From Lumnitzera littorea (Eukaryota > Streptophyta > Magnoliopsida > Myrtales > Combretaceae), in NCBI GenBank assembly GCA_024138015.1, contig JAMXBB010000008.1:2503115-2567114 (forward strand): a stretch of 64,000 nucleotides of DNA, read 5' to 3'. The notes beneath the pieces were generated by a model, which was not told the DNA's origin, ran no database searches, and saw only the letters and a list, made by a program, of their open reading frames with translations. A program made the translations under genes and the position numbers. Below, piece by piece: positions 37,747 to 49,063 of the stretch. Each line of letters starts with the position of its first letter. The first letter of the stretch is position 1.

Positions 37747-38789
37747 AGAAAGGAATGAGAGAGAGTGAAGGTTTGGAACGAGAAGGTTAGGGTTTATGGA
37801 TAGAGGAAATTAAGAGAAGGGAAGGGGGTGAAGATGAGAAGGGAAGGAATGGAGTGATGAGTGACTGGTGTGAATAATAAGGGAGAGGGGTGAATAGTGG
37901 AGTGGTCAGTCGAAGGAGGGAGAGAGTGGTACAAACAGTGGGAAAGAGGGAAAGAAATGGGAAGAAAAAGGAAAAATGATTGGGTGCCCTTTTCTTCTTC
38001 TTCTTTTTTTTTTTTTTCTTTTTTTATAGTATCAGTATGAATCATTTGAATGGTTTGAGGAGAACTATTCAGACGGTTGCATGCAAAAATTGGATGTTTT
38101 GAGTCAACTGTCGGAACTGCACCTATGGTCCAAGGAAATCGTTTGGATGGTTCGAGGAGATATTCTGTGGTTAGTGTCCTTAATGTAATTGTGCCTATAG
38201 TTGGAGGTAAGGGGGAGGGAACCGTATGGATAGTTGCATACAAAATGTTAAGATTTAAAAGTATCTATTAAGATTGACCAGACAGTTTAATTGTAACCGT
38301 TTGAATGGTCTAAGCAAACATTCTAAGGTTAGAAGACCTAATGCAACTATGTGCACAATTGACACTACTGTCCGACTAACTATAGTCCATAATGGCTTAC
38401 TTAAGAAGAAGATTAGCTCATGAATTCTTTATGATTGTTATAGGATTGATATTTAAGCTAGCTGGTTAATCAATAAAACACCTAAAGGGAACACTCTCAA
38501 AATGCCCCCGTTAGATTTTCCTAATTGAAGTAAGCTTTGTTAAAAAAAATGTGTGAATTCATATAATAACTAGTTTAACCTATTCATTATAATTTGTAAA
38601 CTTAATGCAAACATAAAAACATTTGAAAAGAGATATATCCCAATGCAAAATAAGAAAGATGAGGAAGTTTGCACAAAACATAACAAATGGGGAAATTTAT
38701 ATAAGAAGCCTATTTAACCATATTTCTTAGATCGAAAATGATGTTCTAAACCCGTTGTCTAACCTCATTGTATACAAAAGTCACTATCT

Positions 38790-39270
38790 ATAATTATGGG
38801 TCTTAGCACTCATTTTGCATGATCATGCTTAACTCTTTTCTTAAAGTGCAAAAGCGATCTTCACTCAAAGGTTTAGTAAAAATATCAGCTATTTAATTAC
38901 TTGTATCCATAAATTCTAAGCATACATTATTATTTTAAACATTATCTCTAATAAAATGATGCTTAATCTCAATGTGCTTAGTCACTAAGTGTTGGATCGA
39001 ATTTTTGGTAAGGTTAATGGCACTTATGTTATCACATCAAATTAGGACATTGGAAGAATTAAGATTATAGTCATGTGGTGTTTGCTTTGAGCACAATAAC
39101 TATCGACACCCATATATTCAGCCTCAGCAATTGAGAGTGCTACGAAGTTTTGTTTCTTAGAGTGCTAAGATACTAGAGAGTTTCTTAGAAGTGAAATGTG
39201 TTGCTTATACTTTTCCAGTCAACTTTGCATCCAATAAAGTCGGCATCAGAATATCCTACATGATTGAAAG
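38790..39270 (-). pseudogene. Copia RNase H domain remnant
   Basis: Minus-strand translation gives VGYSDADFIGCKVDWKS, NLTKNPIQHLVTKHIEIKHH and IADIFTKPLSEDRFCTLRKE, the YSDADxAGxxxDRKS, NPVxHxRTKHIDIRHHF and DIFTKPL blocks. The C-terminal DIFTKPL marks the end of pol near 38800. Confidence 0.8.
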
Positions 39271-39286
39271 AAGTGTATTTACAATA

Positions 39287-40460
39287 CTACAAGTCGATTT
39301 CAATAGTGCCCGCTAGATACTTAAAGATGCGTTTTACCACATTCAAGTGAAATTCTTTTAGGCAAGATTGAAATCTTGCACATAAACATATGGCGAACAT
39401 GATATCCAGTCTAGATGCGGTTAAGTACAATAGGCTTCCTATCATTCCTCTATAAAGCTTTTCACAAATTGATTTACCATGTTCATCTTTATTTAGTTTT
39501 AGTGTTGTGCTAATAGGAGTAGGCCTAACTTTACAATTATCCATTTTGAAACGTTTCAAAAGCTCTCTTATATACTTGGATTGATTTATAAATGTTCTAT
39601 TTTTTGTTTGCTTAACTTGGAGACCTAAGAAGTAATTGAGTCCTCTCATCATACTCATTTCAAATTCTTTCTTCATACACTTTATGACTTCATTTACAAG
39701 ATCTATGCTAGTAGCTTTAAACATAATACTATCTACATAGATTGGAACAATCAATGCATAAGAATTGTGATTTTTAACGAACAAAGTTGTATTCAGCTTT
39801 CCTTTTATAAAGCAATTTTCTATTAGAAAGCTACTAAGTCTTTCATACCAAGCTCTAAGAGCTTGTTTAAGTCCATAGAGTGCTTTGTTGAGTTTATAAA
39901 TATGATCGAGTAACTCATTATACTCAAAACTCGAAGGTTATTCTACATATGCTTTTTCTTTGATGTAGCCATTTAAGAAAGCACTTTTGACATCTATTTA
40001 GAATAGTTTGAAGTTTTTGTATGCTACAAATGCCAAAAGCATCTTAATGGCTTCTAATCTAGCAACCAGGGTAAAGGTCTCATCAAAATCTATCCCTTTT
40101 TCTTGGTTATAGCCTTTAACAACTAATTTAGCCTTATACATAGTTATTATATCGGTTTCATCTAGTTTGTTTCTATAAACCCATTTTGTTCCAATTATCG
40201 GTCCATCATTAATTCTAGGTACTATATCTCATACTTTATTCCTAGTGAATTGATTAAATTCTTCTTGCATTGCTTGTATCCAACATTCATCTTTTAGAGC
40301 TTTATCAATATTCTTAAGCTCAACTTGATACAAGAATATTAGGTTACTTATGTTTCTAAGGGAATGATCTTGTTAATATCTTATTGGAAGGTTCTCCTAT
40401 GATTAGTTCTTTAGGGTGATTTTTAACAAATTGTCATTCTTTAAGAAGGTCTAAATTTGA
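39287..40460 (-). pseudogene. Copia reverse transcriptase domain
   Basis: The frame 39287-39784 has ALIVPIYVDSIMFKATS, MSMMRGLNYFLGLQVKQ, INQSKYIRELLKRFKMDNCK and YRGMIGSLLYLTASRLDIMF, the standard copia order. The catalytic YVDD reads YVDS. Upstream sequence to ~40460 has the expected N-terminal blocks (for example KIKARLVVKGY-like words) in broken frames. Confidence 0.85.
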
Positions 40461-40830
40461 TTAATTTGTATCTTTATCTTCCCTAAAAACATCTTTATTA
40501 AGAGCATTGTTTTGTTTATTGCTTAAGTTTAGCCTATCCAAATAAGCACTTATATCATTCATTTCATTATGAGATACATTATGCAATGAATGCAATGAAT
40601 CATCAAACATAACATGTATAGATTCTTCAACAATTAAAGTTCTTTTATTCAATACTCTATATGCTTTACTTATTAGTGAGTATCCAAGAAAATAGCCTCA
40701 TTCGATTTAGAGTCAAATCTGCTTAGTTGTTCTTTACCATTATTAAGTATATAACACTTGATACTAAAATGGTGAAAATAAGAAATGTTAGGCCTCTTTC
40801 CTTTTCAAAGTTCATAGGGTTTTTTTTTTT

Positions 40831-41260
40831 TTAAATTGATCTCATCAAAACACGATTTGAAATGTAATATGCGGTGTTAACAGCTTCTGCTAAAAAAAAA
40901 TTTAGGAAATTGTTTTCATAAAGCATTGTTTTAGCTATTTCAATTAGAGTCCTATTTTTCCTTTCCACGACTCCATTTTGTTGTGGAGTTTTAGGTGCCA
41001 AAAAGGTATATTTGGTGTCGAAAAGGTATATTATATGCCATGTTGATTGCAAAAATAATTCATTTCAAAGTTTTCAAATTCTCTCTCACAATCACTTATA
41101 AGAAAAGCAATTGTAAGACCTTCTTCATTTTGAGCCCTCTTGTAGTGTTTAAAAAACACATAATTTGTTTCATTCTTACTTGCAAGAAAGTAGGTCCATG
41201 TTTATTTAGAGAAATCATCAACAATGATCAAAGTGTATCTTTTCCCACCTAAACTCAATG
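40831..41260 (-). pseudogene. Copia integrase domain fragment
   Basis: The frame 40831-41052 carries FLAPKTPQQNGVVERKNRTL and the tail FLAEAVNTAYYISNRVL. The catalytic Glu of QNGVVERKN is present. The upstream HHCC and first Asp regions lie in broken frames to about 41.5 kb. Confidence 0.85.
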
Positions 41261-41595
41261 TTTGTGTAAGGCCAAATAAGTCTAAATGTAGTAGTTGTAG
41301 TGGCCTAGAAGATGAGATAACATCTTTTGGTTTGAAAGAATTTTTGGTTTGTTTTCCTTGTTGACATATTTAGCATACTTTGTCCTTTTGAAAATTAATT
41401 TTTGGTTAACCTTTTACAAGATCTCTTTTAATAAGCTTAGAAATGATTTCCCATGCTTGCATTTCCTAATCTTTTATGCCACAACCAACTATCATTATTT
41501 TGGACGGACAGAAAAGTTTCATTTTGACTTAAAAAATTATTTAAAATTGATTTTATTTATACCCTTCGAAGCTACTTTGATCATTGTTTATTCTT

Positions 41596-41900
41596 TCAAT
41601 GATATATGTATTTGCTAGGAATGTAATATCCACCATCATATAATTGACTAATGCTAAATAAGTTATGTCTTAAATTATTAACTAGTAATACACTTTTAAT
41701 AACGAGATCATTATTAATAAGAATATTACCTTCACTCAAGATAGTTGATTTTTTATTGTTTGCAAAGGTAATGTTCCTTTTATCCTTCAAAATTAATATA
41801 GTGAATTTGGTAGTATCTCTCGTTATATGTCTCAAGTATCCGCTATCTAAAATCCATTTATTTCTCTTCTTTGAAGGTTCCTATAAGAATAAAAAATTTA
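41596..41900 (-). pseudogene. Copia protease C-terminal / GAG-pre-integrase region
   Basis: The frame 41596-41835 reads MRHITRDTTKF, ITFANNKKSTILSEGNI and VLLVNNLRHNLFSISQLYDG, the CSRHMTGD...V.FGD...G.G.I...VLYVxxLxHNLLSxSQLCD block of plant copia elements. Confidence 0.85.
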
Positions 41901-42035
41901 AACTTTTGGTATCTACTTGAGTTTGAATCATTTCAAGTTAGTTATAATAATAAAACTATGTCCCTTAGGGTTAATAAAACTGTCTCTTGGAAACCCAAAT
42001 CATCTTTCCTTTATGATTTAAATTGGAATTTCTCC

Positions 42036-42510
42036 TTATTGCACAAGTGTAAGCAATATGGCTATATTTTCTACTATGGTTATAAGTCTTATTAGTTGCT
42101 TTGACAAATTAACTTTTGTAAGATTTGTAGATATTGTTTTTGTTATAGCCAATTCCGGTTTTTTCAAGACTATGTCTTTGTTGTTACAAAAGTTTTTCCC
42201 TATAATTTGTTTTAAATCATTTATGCTAGATTTCAATACATCATTTTCCATTTCTAACTTAGCTAACTTTTCTATATTAGCATTTTCATTTTCAATTACT
42301 TTAATATTTGATTTCATTCCTTCATTTTCCCAAGTTAGTTCTTCATTTTCATTCATAATTTCCTCATTCTTCTTGTTCAATTCATCATTTTGCTTCTTTA
42401 AACTATCATACTCGACTTTCAACTTTTCATTTTCAATTTTCAAATATTCATTATTTTCTTCTAGGTTTTCTTTTTCTTTAACTACCTTATTATATTTATT
42501 TGATTATTCC
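42036..42510 (-). pseudogene. Copia gag coiled-coil region
   Basis: The 135-codon frame is rich in Glu, Lys and Asn heptads (KIENEKLKVEYDSLKKQND, NEELTWENEGMKS), a long coiled coil typical of SIRE/Maximus gag. A decayed zinc knuckle (SHIAYTC) follows near 42030-42070. The Phe-rich plus-strand frame over the same bases is its antisense shadow. Confidence 0.75.
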
Positions 42511-42530
42511 ATACGTACAAGTTAAATCAT

Positions 42531-43050
42531 TTCCTTAGTCACATGTAGTGTGATTTATCACGTAATACGCACATAATCTCTCCCAATATCAAACCTATAC
42601 CTCCCCTCAATAAACACATAATGTATTTTAGGAAAAAAAAAAATAAACACAATAAAGTTTTTTTATTGTTTTTTTTTTTAATCTTGATATTTTATTAGGT
42701 AAGACATAAAACAAAAAATAAAAGTGTAAAATCTATAATACATATAAAAATAAAGAAAAGTTGCTTATAGAGAATGAAGAGGTGAGAGAGAGAGAAAAAA
42801 TCGTATATAAAAAATAAGCAAAGAAATAAATAAGGATAGAGAAAGAAGCCGCAAGAAAGTGCAAAGTACTAACCAACTCAGTAGGCAAATAAATATGGTA
42901 CGCGCGGGAAAAGAACTTCATAAAATCAGATAACTAACTCTGGCAAATAAACGAACTAGTAGCGAACTGATCCATCGAAGATGAGCTCCGATGGAGACAA
43001 ACCTGAAAAGTGTCATCAAGAATGCGAAGAAAGCAGCCTTTCTGTCAAAT
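42531..43050. other. Junction DNA, nothing recognised
   Basis: AT-rich, with GA-rich words at 42780-42800. The 5' LTR of the copia element would be expected here but was not found. Confidence 0.5.
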
Positions 43051-43745
43051 TTGGTACTTCAATCGATCCCAAAGTTTAAGTTTCTTCTGATTCTGATTAG
43101 TGCTTTCCGTATTTTATGATGTTACTTGTTATTCATTTCATAATCGGTTTGGAATTAGTCATTTGGCACTCTGAGGAACTTAAAATATAAAACATAGCCG
43201 TAATTATTAATTTGGTACTTCAATCGATCCTAAAGCTTAAGTTTCTTCTGGTTCTGATAAGTGCTTTGCGTATTTTATGATGTTACTTGTTATTCGTTTC
43301 ATAATTGGTTTGGAATTAGTCATTCGGCACTCCGAGGAACTTAAAACATAAACATAGCCGTAATTATTATTTTGGTACTTCTATCGATCCCAAAGTTCTT
43401 CTGGTTTTGATAAGCGCTTTAGGTATTTTATGATGTTACTTCTTATTTATCTCATAATTGGTTTCGAATTAGTCATTTGGCACTCCAAGGAACTTAAAAT
43501 ATAAACATATCTGTAATTATAGGACATTTATGAGTTCAATTCATAAGCATCGATCTCAATGAAGAAGTTTTAGTTTCTTCTGCTCTTGATTAGAGCTTTG
43601 CGTATTTTGTGATGTTACTTCTTATTTGTTTCATAATCAGTTTGGAATTAGTCTTTTGAAAATCTGAGGAATTTGAAATATAAATATACCTGTAAGTATA
43701 GGACATTTATGACTTCAATTCATGAGCATTGATCTCAATGAAATT
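43051..43745. repeat. ~160-bp tandem repeats upstream of the ABCE copy
   Basis: Units start TTGGTACTTC at 43051, 43212 and 43372 (periods 161 and 160 bp), each containing GATGTTACTT and TTGGAATTAGTC. A fourth diverged unit with an added segment (GACATTTATGA, seen twice near 43523 and 43703) runs to about 43745. They occupy the place of the missing 5' exons of the ABCE copy. Confidence 0.85.
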
Positions 43746-43783
43746 GTCAAAGTGATTGATACGTTCATCTTGTAGCACGCAAG

Positions 43784-46700
43784 ATGTCTAAGAATTGCAG
43801 TTATGCAGGTACTCTATGGATGAAGGTTCCCCTGCAATCTAAGACTGAAGAATTGTGCCCTGGGTCTGAAGCAACCCAGATCATTAACTTGCGTAAGGAT
43901 TTGGGCAAGGATACAACACATCAATATGGTACAACTTCATTTAAGCTGCATAGGTGGGAAAATTTTGCGGAGAGCTTTGATTTGGGGCTTTAGTCCCAGA
44001 TTTCTGCTATTATTTTTTGCTTTTTTCCTATATCTTTTACTGATATTGTAAAATATATGTATTAGGTTGCCTGTGCCTAGGCCTGGTGAAGTCCTTGGCC
44101 TTGTTGGAACAAATGGTATTGGAAAATCAACTGCTCTCAAAATCTTAGCTGGAAAGCTGAAGCCCAATTTGGGTCGAGTCGAGGTAATGCTATCTTTCCT
44201 AAAATCCTCGTTCTTAAGTATAACAATGTTTTTGTGTTTGACTCTTTGTTGCTTTTGATGTTCATGCTACTAATATTTCTTTTCCTTTTCTTTTATGGTA
44301 CTAATATTTCTTCTCTCGATTGTCAGATAACTTCAATAAAAGGCTACATGACGTTGTTGTCGTCCACAGCTTTTCTACATTTTCCTCTGTTAGCATAGGA
44401 TTGAATTCATTTTCCTCTGTAAGCCTATGACTGGATTCATTTTCCTCTGTTAGCATATTACAACCACTGCTTATTGCTTTGAAAAATAAAAAACTTACAA
44501 TAAACCTTAGAAGGTCTCTTTGAAGAATGGCAATACTGCTTATTGCCATTTTTCACACCTGAACTTTCAATATCATGCTTAAAGCTTCTTAGAAGTTTAT
44601 CTGCTGGAGAAGTTAAGAACAAACGTGAGTTATGCTTTGATACTTTGAGATTCCACTGAGTTAGCATGAACTTCTGCGTTAATGTTGCATATGCACTCTC
44701 TATCTACATTAGCCTGTTATATTAGGAAAACTGTACAAAGGTGATTATATAATACTAGTTCCTCATCAAGGAAAGCCAGATGTTGCTTGTTATCAAATAA
44801 AGAAATTATTTTGAGTCAATCATTTTCTCAATTTGTTTATTGTTGTTGTTGTTGTTACTATTTTTAATTCGATAACGAGTTCGGGTATATTTGATGGTAA
44901 AGGATACTATAAATTTATGTGGGGATGAAACCGATGATGCTCAATGGAGCGTTTTATTTAAATGTGGGTCATGCTAGTTATCTATGTTCTCGAGCTTTCC
45001 CATGTCTAACTTTCTCAAGCTTAGTCCTATGATGTTTTAATGAATTGTTTAAAGAGGTGTTCTATTTAAATGAAGTGGTGCTTTTTAGCTCACATTTCTA
45101 AATTAGTTTTCTGAGTGACATGCCCTAGTGCTGGATTATACTCAAGCCGTGTTGCTGGGGCTTTGAACCATATGCCTTGAATCCCCAAGGGCACTTAAGA
45201 TATTGCTACAACAAACAGTCCGGGATGTCACTTAACAAATTTATGTTGGTGCATTTTTCTGAAAACTTCTGTTGTTCATAAAAGAAATTGTTATATTATT
45301 TAAATTTGCATTTGACTTCATATATAGATTGTGTTTGTTGCTCATCATAAAATTCCAAGCTTATGATACAAATCTGTAATTGTGCTCTCTGGATGTGCAT
45401 GAAAATTATTAATTAACGCTAGATGACTGAGAAAATGGAAGAAACACTGAAAGCCCCTATAGGAGATGACATTCTACGGCCATTGCTTATCAATTCGAAA
45501 CCTCAAAGACCAACTCCTTGTTGCTTTTGATGTTCATGCTACTAATATTTCTTTTCCTTTTTTTTATGTGTATTCTTGCTGGATAGAACGCTCCTGATTG
45601 GCAGGAAATTTTGACGTACTTCCATGGTTCTGAGTTGCAAAATCATTTCACTCAAATTTTGAAAGGTCATTTAAAGGTAAGGTTGGATGTGTTTGTGATT
45701 TTTACGATTTTTTACATTTTTTGATATAGATCCATCTATTTTTGGATTCTTTCTAGTGGTACTCAGTGTTTGACTATCTGAGAGATTCTATTTTTAGGCC
45801 ATTATCAAGCCTCAAGCCCCAGTATGTTGATCACCTTCCAAAATCTGTTCAAGGAAAGGTGGGTCAGTTGCTTGAACAATATGACGAGAGAGGTATGAAA
45901 GATGAATTTAGTAAGAATCTAGAGCTTGATGGGGTTCTTGACAAGAACATTAGTGAGTTATCAGGTGCAGAGCTTCATAGGTTTGCCATAGCATGTATTG
46001 CCATAAAAAATGCTCATATATATATGTTTGATGAGCCTTGTAGTTATCTTGATGTGAAACAAAGGTTTAAAGTTGCACAAGTGATACGCTCTTTGTTGAG
46101 GCCCAACAGGTACTCTTGTTCAAATTTCTTGGTTGTGCACATGTTTTTTCCCATGTTTAAATTGTGTTTTTGTGTATCAGATATGTCATTGTTGTGGCGC
46201 ACGATCTTAGCGTGCTGGATTACATATCAGACTCCATATGTTGTCTTTACGGGAAACCTGGTGCATATGGAGTTGTGACCCTTCCCTTTTCTGGCGGAGA
46301 GGGGATAAACATTTTTCTGGCTGGTTTTGCTCCTAAGGAAAATCTGCGCTTCCGAGATGAATCTCTTACATTCGAGGTTATTTCAATTTTCATCTTTCTT
46401 TCTTTTAGCCCTAAGCACGTTAATTTGCTTAGGCTAATTTTGTATTTTATTTATTTATATTTTTTAGGCTGCCGTGACTCTCCGGGAAAAAAATGAAACG
46501 GAGATAGATGCACGATATCGGTATCCGACAATGACCAAAGTTCAGCGCAACTTTAAGCTTAAGGTCATGGAGGGAGAATTTACTGATTCTCAGATAATTG
46601 TGATGGTGGGAGAGAATGGTACTGGAAAGACGACATTTGTTAAAATGCTGGTAATTCCACCCTTCTTTGCACATTTTCCGATTCTATGATCCTCTTTGTG

Positions 46701-47592
46701 GTTTGGTAGATGATTTCTAGTCAAATACTTTGTATTTATCTGGTTCTTTTTGGATTTGCAGGCTGGTCATTGGAAACCAGATTGTGAAGTGGATGTCCCT
46801 AAATTTAATGTTTCTTACAAGCCACAAAGGATCAATCCAAAATTTGAGTCTACTGTGAGAGATTTGTTGCTTCAAAAGATAAGGAACTCATGCACGCATC
46901 CTCAATTTGTGGCTGATGTGATAAAGCCTCTTCTCATTGAAAAATTAATGGATGAAAATGTCAAGAATCTCTCTGGTGGAGAATTAAACGGAGTTGCATT
47001 ATGTCTCTGTCTTGGAAAGGTAATGTTATTGAATCGGTTAGTTTAAAATATGTTAATTAAGTATCCCATGACTTGGTATTCGTTAAAGCAGTTCTATCTA
47101 ATACTCATTTTCGTATAACTGATGCAGCCGGCTGAGATTTATCTTATAGACCAACCTAGTGCGTTTCTTGATTCGGAGCAGCGGATTCTTGTTTCGAAAA
47201 TAATCAAGAGGTTTGTTTCCAGTGAAAAGAAAATTGCTTTGGTAGCGGAGCACGACATGGTCATGGTGAATTACCTAGCCGATAGGGTTATCTTGTTTGA
47301 GTGTAAACCCTCAGAGGAATGCACCGCAAGCTCTCCTCAGTCATTGCATATTGCAATGGAACTCTTCTTATCTGTACGCGGTCCTTTCTTATTTATTTAT
47401 TTATTTATTTTTCCTGTTATAGTGCTGATTATCGTAATAAGCTCGATAAAACGTGCTTCCACATTTGTGAAGAATTTAGGTATTACCTCTAGACGCGACC
47501 CAACAAGTCATCGACCCAGAATCAATAAGTTGGACTCCACTGAGGATATCGAGCAGAAATTAGCTAGGTCCTATTACTATTTGGATCATTAA
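43784..47592 (+). CDS. ABCE/RLI-like protein, degenerate paralogue (possible pseudogene)
   Basis: Model: 43784-43953, 44066-44183, 45587-45676, 45757-46109, 46181-46376, 46468-46650, 46762-47019, 47128-47373, 47473-47592; GT-AG borders, phases agree, 577 aa against ~605 usual. ABCE1/RLI recycles ribosomes using two ATPase domains and an N-terminal Fe-S domain. Here most of the Fe-S domain is absent: the C-rich motif after EELC is replaced by PGSEATQIINL. First ATPase domain: Walker A GTNGIGKST intact, signature LSGAE (usually LSGGE), Walker B FDEPCSYLD, switch His in VVAHDLSVLDY. Second: Walker A GENGTGKTT intact, signature LSGGELNGVA, Walker B IYLIDQPSAFLD with the catalytic Glu changed to Gln. 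The C-terminus ARSYYYLDH is conserved. Exon 4 starts at a non-homologous upstream acceptor. The open frame argues for recent or continued expression, the residue losses against ABCE function. Confidence 0.7.
44242..45568. repeat. ~55-bp direct repeats bounding an intron expansion
   Basis: 44242-44297 and 45514-45568 are nearly identical (both contain TTGATGTTCATGCTAC). Removing one copy plus the ~1.2 kb between them leaves a compact intron between ABCE exons 2 and 3. This suggests a duplication or insertion inside the intron. Confidence 0.8.
44378..44461. repeat. 30-bp tandem repeat, almost three units
   Basis: Units begin CATTTTCCTCTG at 44378, 44408 and 44438. The last unit plus the following ~75 bases (AACCACTGCTTATTGCTT...) recur at about 47700-47790, 3' of the gene, so a segment of this intron was duplicated downstream. 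Confidence 0.85.
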
Positions 47593-48802
47593 TGCCAATG
47601 TTTCCCTTCATGTTTGCCTCGGATGGCCTCTGTATGGTAAAACTCGGTAGGTAAATCTCTTGTGATGCAGTCAAGATTTGGCCTCATTTTCGTCCACACC
47701 TTTTCCAAATTTTCCTCTATTAGCATATCACAACCACTGCTTATTGCTTCAAAAAATCAAAAACATACAATATGCCTTAGAAGGTCTCTTAGAGGAATCA
47801 AGAACCATAGGTGGATGATCATATTTTACGTTTAAGAATATCCTTCCTGTGAGGTCTTTGTGCCGACAAATTTCGCTTTGTTTATTTTTGGTGTACTAGA
47901 AAGATCAACAGAAGGCTTTTAGAATCCAACTTGTGCTTCTTTGCTTTAGGAAACAGTATAGCCATTTCATGGACTCCAAGGCCTGGTGCTACTCAAAGAT
48001 CATACTGCGGTCCTCTTTTTCTTCTATTTTCCATAACGTGCATTGAATTCCTCTGAGTAACCTAGAAACCTCTAGGCTCCACAAAAATCACGTGGATCAC
48101 TTTACTCCTAGGGAGTGCAATGTCGGAATTAAGTTGCTTCAGTCAGACAAATGATCTCTGCCTTTCCATTTTAGTAAAAAACCTCACAAATCTTCCTGGT
48201 GCAAGAATATTGAATGTTCCTGAACAATTTTGTCTGCATGCAAATGGAATAACAAGCTAGTTACATGTGAGTTGAGCATTTTTTTTGGAGACATTATTCA
48301 ACAGAGATGGGTTAACAATGGGAGCAAACAATATATTATTGAGTAAGAAAGGCTCTTCAAGATTTAATCCTACTAAAAAAATAGTTAGTGGTGGCAATGG
48401 AAGGGATGGCGTTTTGGTGATTGAGGAGCCAGAGCACAGAAGTCATGCAGTTGATACTCACTTAGTGCTTCATCTGTAGTTGCTGTTTGAGGATGATGTG
48501 GCTGAAATTGAGGCTGTAAACAAGAAACTTAAAATAGAGTTTGACATAAAAGACCCTAGAAACATAAACACTTCCAAGAAATGAAGATTGCGTGAGATAA
48601 AAATGATAAAGGGTTTCCATATGCCATGTTCAAGTCAAGTCCAATAATGTAGTGCGGTAGGCTATCCACAATAATAAGAATCCCATGCAACATGATGGAA
48701 GGAAGTATGCCAAGACATGCTTGTAGAACACCTACATCCCTTAGAAATCTTAATGCATTGGATGAAATATATCGCCTGTATCATCAATTGCTAATGCATG
48801 AC
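47593..48802. other. Flank between two ABCE pieces, mostly unexplained
   Basis: Contains the duplicate of ABCE intron 2 sequence (about 47650-47790). Plus-strand frame 48285-48479 continues past one stop into LFEDDVAEIEAVNKKLKIEF (to ~48580), which looks like real protein sequence but was not recognised. Nothing else is supported. Confidence 0.45.
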
Positions 48803-49048
48803 AGTCAAGTAGAGATTCATTCCAGTGACCAATGACCGAGGAGAGTTTGCAGTGCAGTCCACTGAGGGTTTTCCCGAGTACAGAATAACTCTATCAGCAA
48901 GATAAGTCGCCATGATGAAATCATGCTCCACAATAAAAGCAGTTTTCTGTGCAAGGAGAATAAATCTCTTGATTGCTCTTAAGGCAACGATACGCTGCTC
49001 AGAATCAAGAAATGGACTAGGCTCGTCTATAAGGTAAATATCAGCTGG
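48803..49048 (-). pseudogene. Isolated ABCE/RLI exon, inverted
   Basis: Minus-strand exon preceded by ATTATGCAG. It encodes PADIYLIDEPSPFLDSEQRI, FIVEHDFIMATYLADRVIL and SPRSLVTGMNLYL, the Walker B/H-loop region of the second ABCE ATPase domain. It is 246 nt, exactly the length of exon 8 (47128-47373) of the plus-strand copy. It keeps the Walker-B Glu that the plus copy has lost. The donor side reads ACT|GTCATG, a poor splice site, and the neighbouring ABCE exons are not found on either side. Confidence 0.8.
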
Positions 49049-49063
49049 CTGCATAATATATAG

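Larger units (their letters stand above)
34651..42530 (-). mobile_element. SIRE/Maximus-like Ty1/copia retrotransposon, degenerate
   Basis: Minus-strand order: gag with a long coiled coil (42.5-42.0 kb), protease/GAG-pre-integrase (41.9-41.6), integrase (41.3-40.8), RT (40.5-39.3), RNase H (39.3-38.8), spacer, an extra ORF (37.7-36.4), polypurine tract (35754-35767) and 3' LTR (34651-35752). The coiled-coil gag, the double G-rich motif with AAAAAAAGGGGAGAT next to the LTR, and the extra ORF after pol all fit the SIRE/Maximus lineage. The 5' LTR and start of gag are missing at the right end. Stops and frameshifts are frequent. Confidence 0.8.

Noticed and set aside
37794..38243. 149-codon minus-strand frame
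   Set aside because: Low-complexity Pro/Ser/Glu sequence in the copia spacer next to a poly-T/CTT tract; no motif, and the extra ORF starts separately at 37746.
42058..42525. 155-codon plus-strand frame rich in Phe and Ser
   Set aside because: It is the exact antisense of the copia gag coiled coil; Glu/Lys-rich codons read backward give Phe/Ser/Leu.
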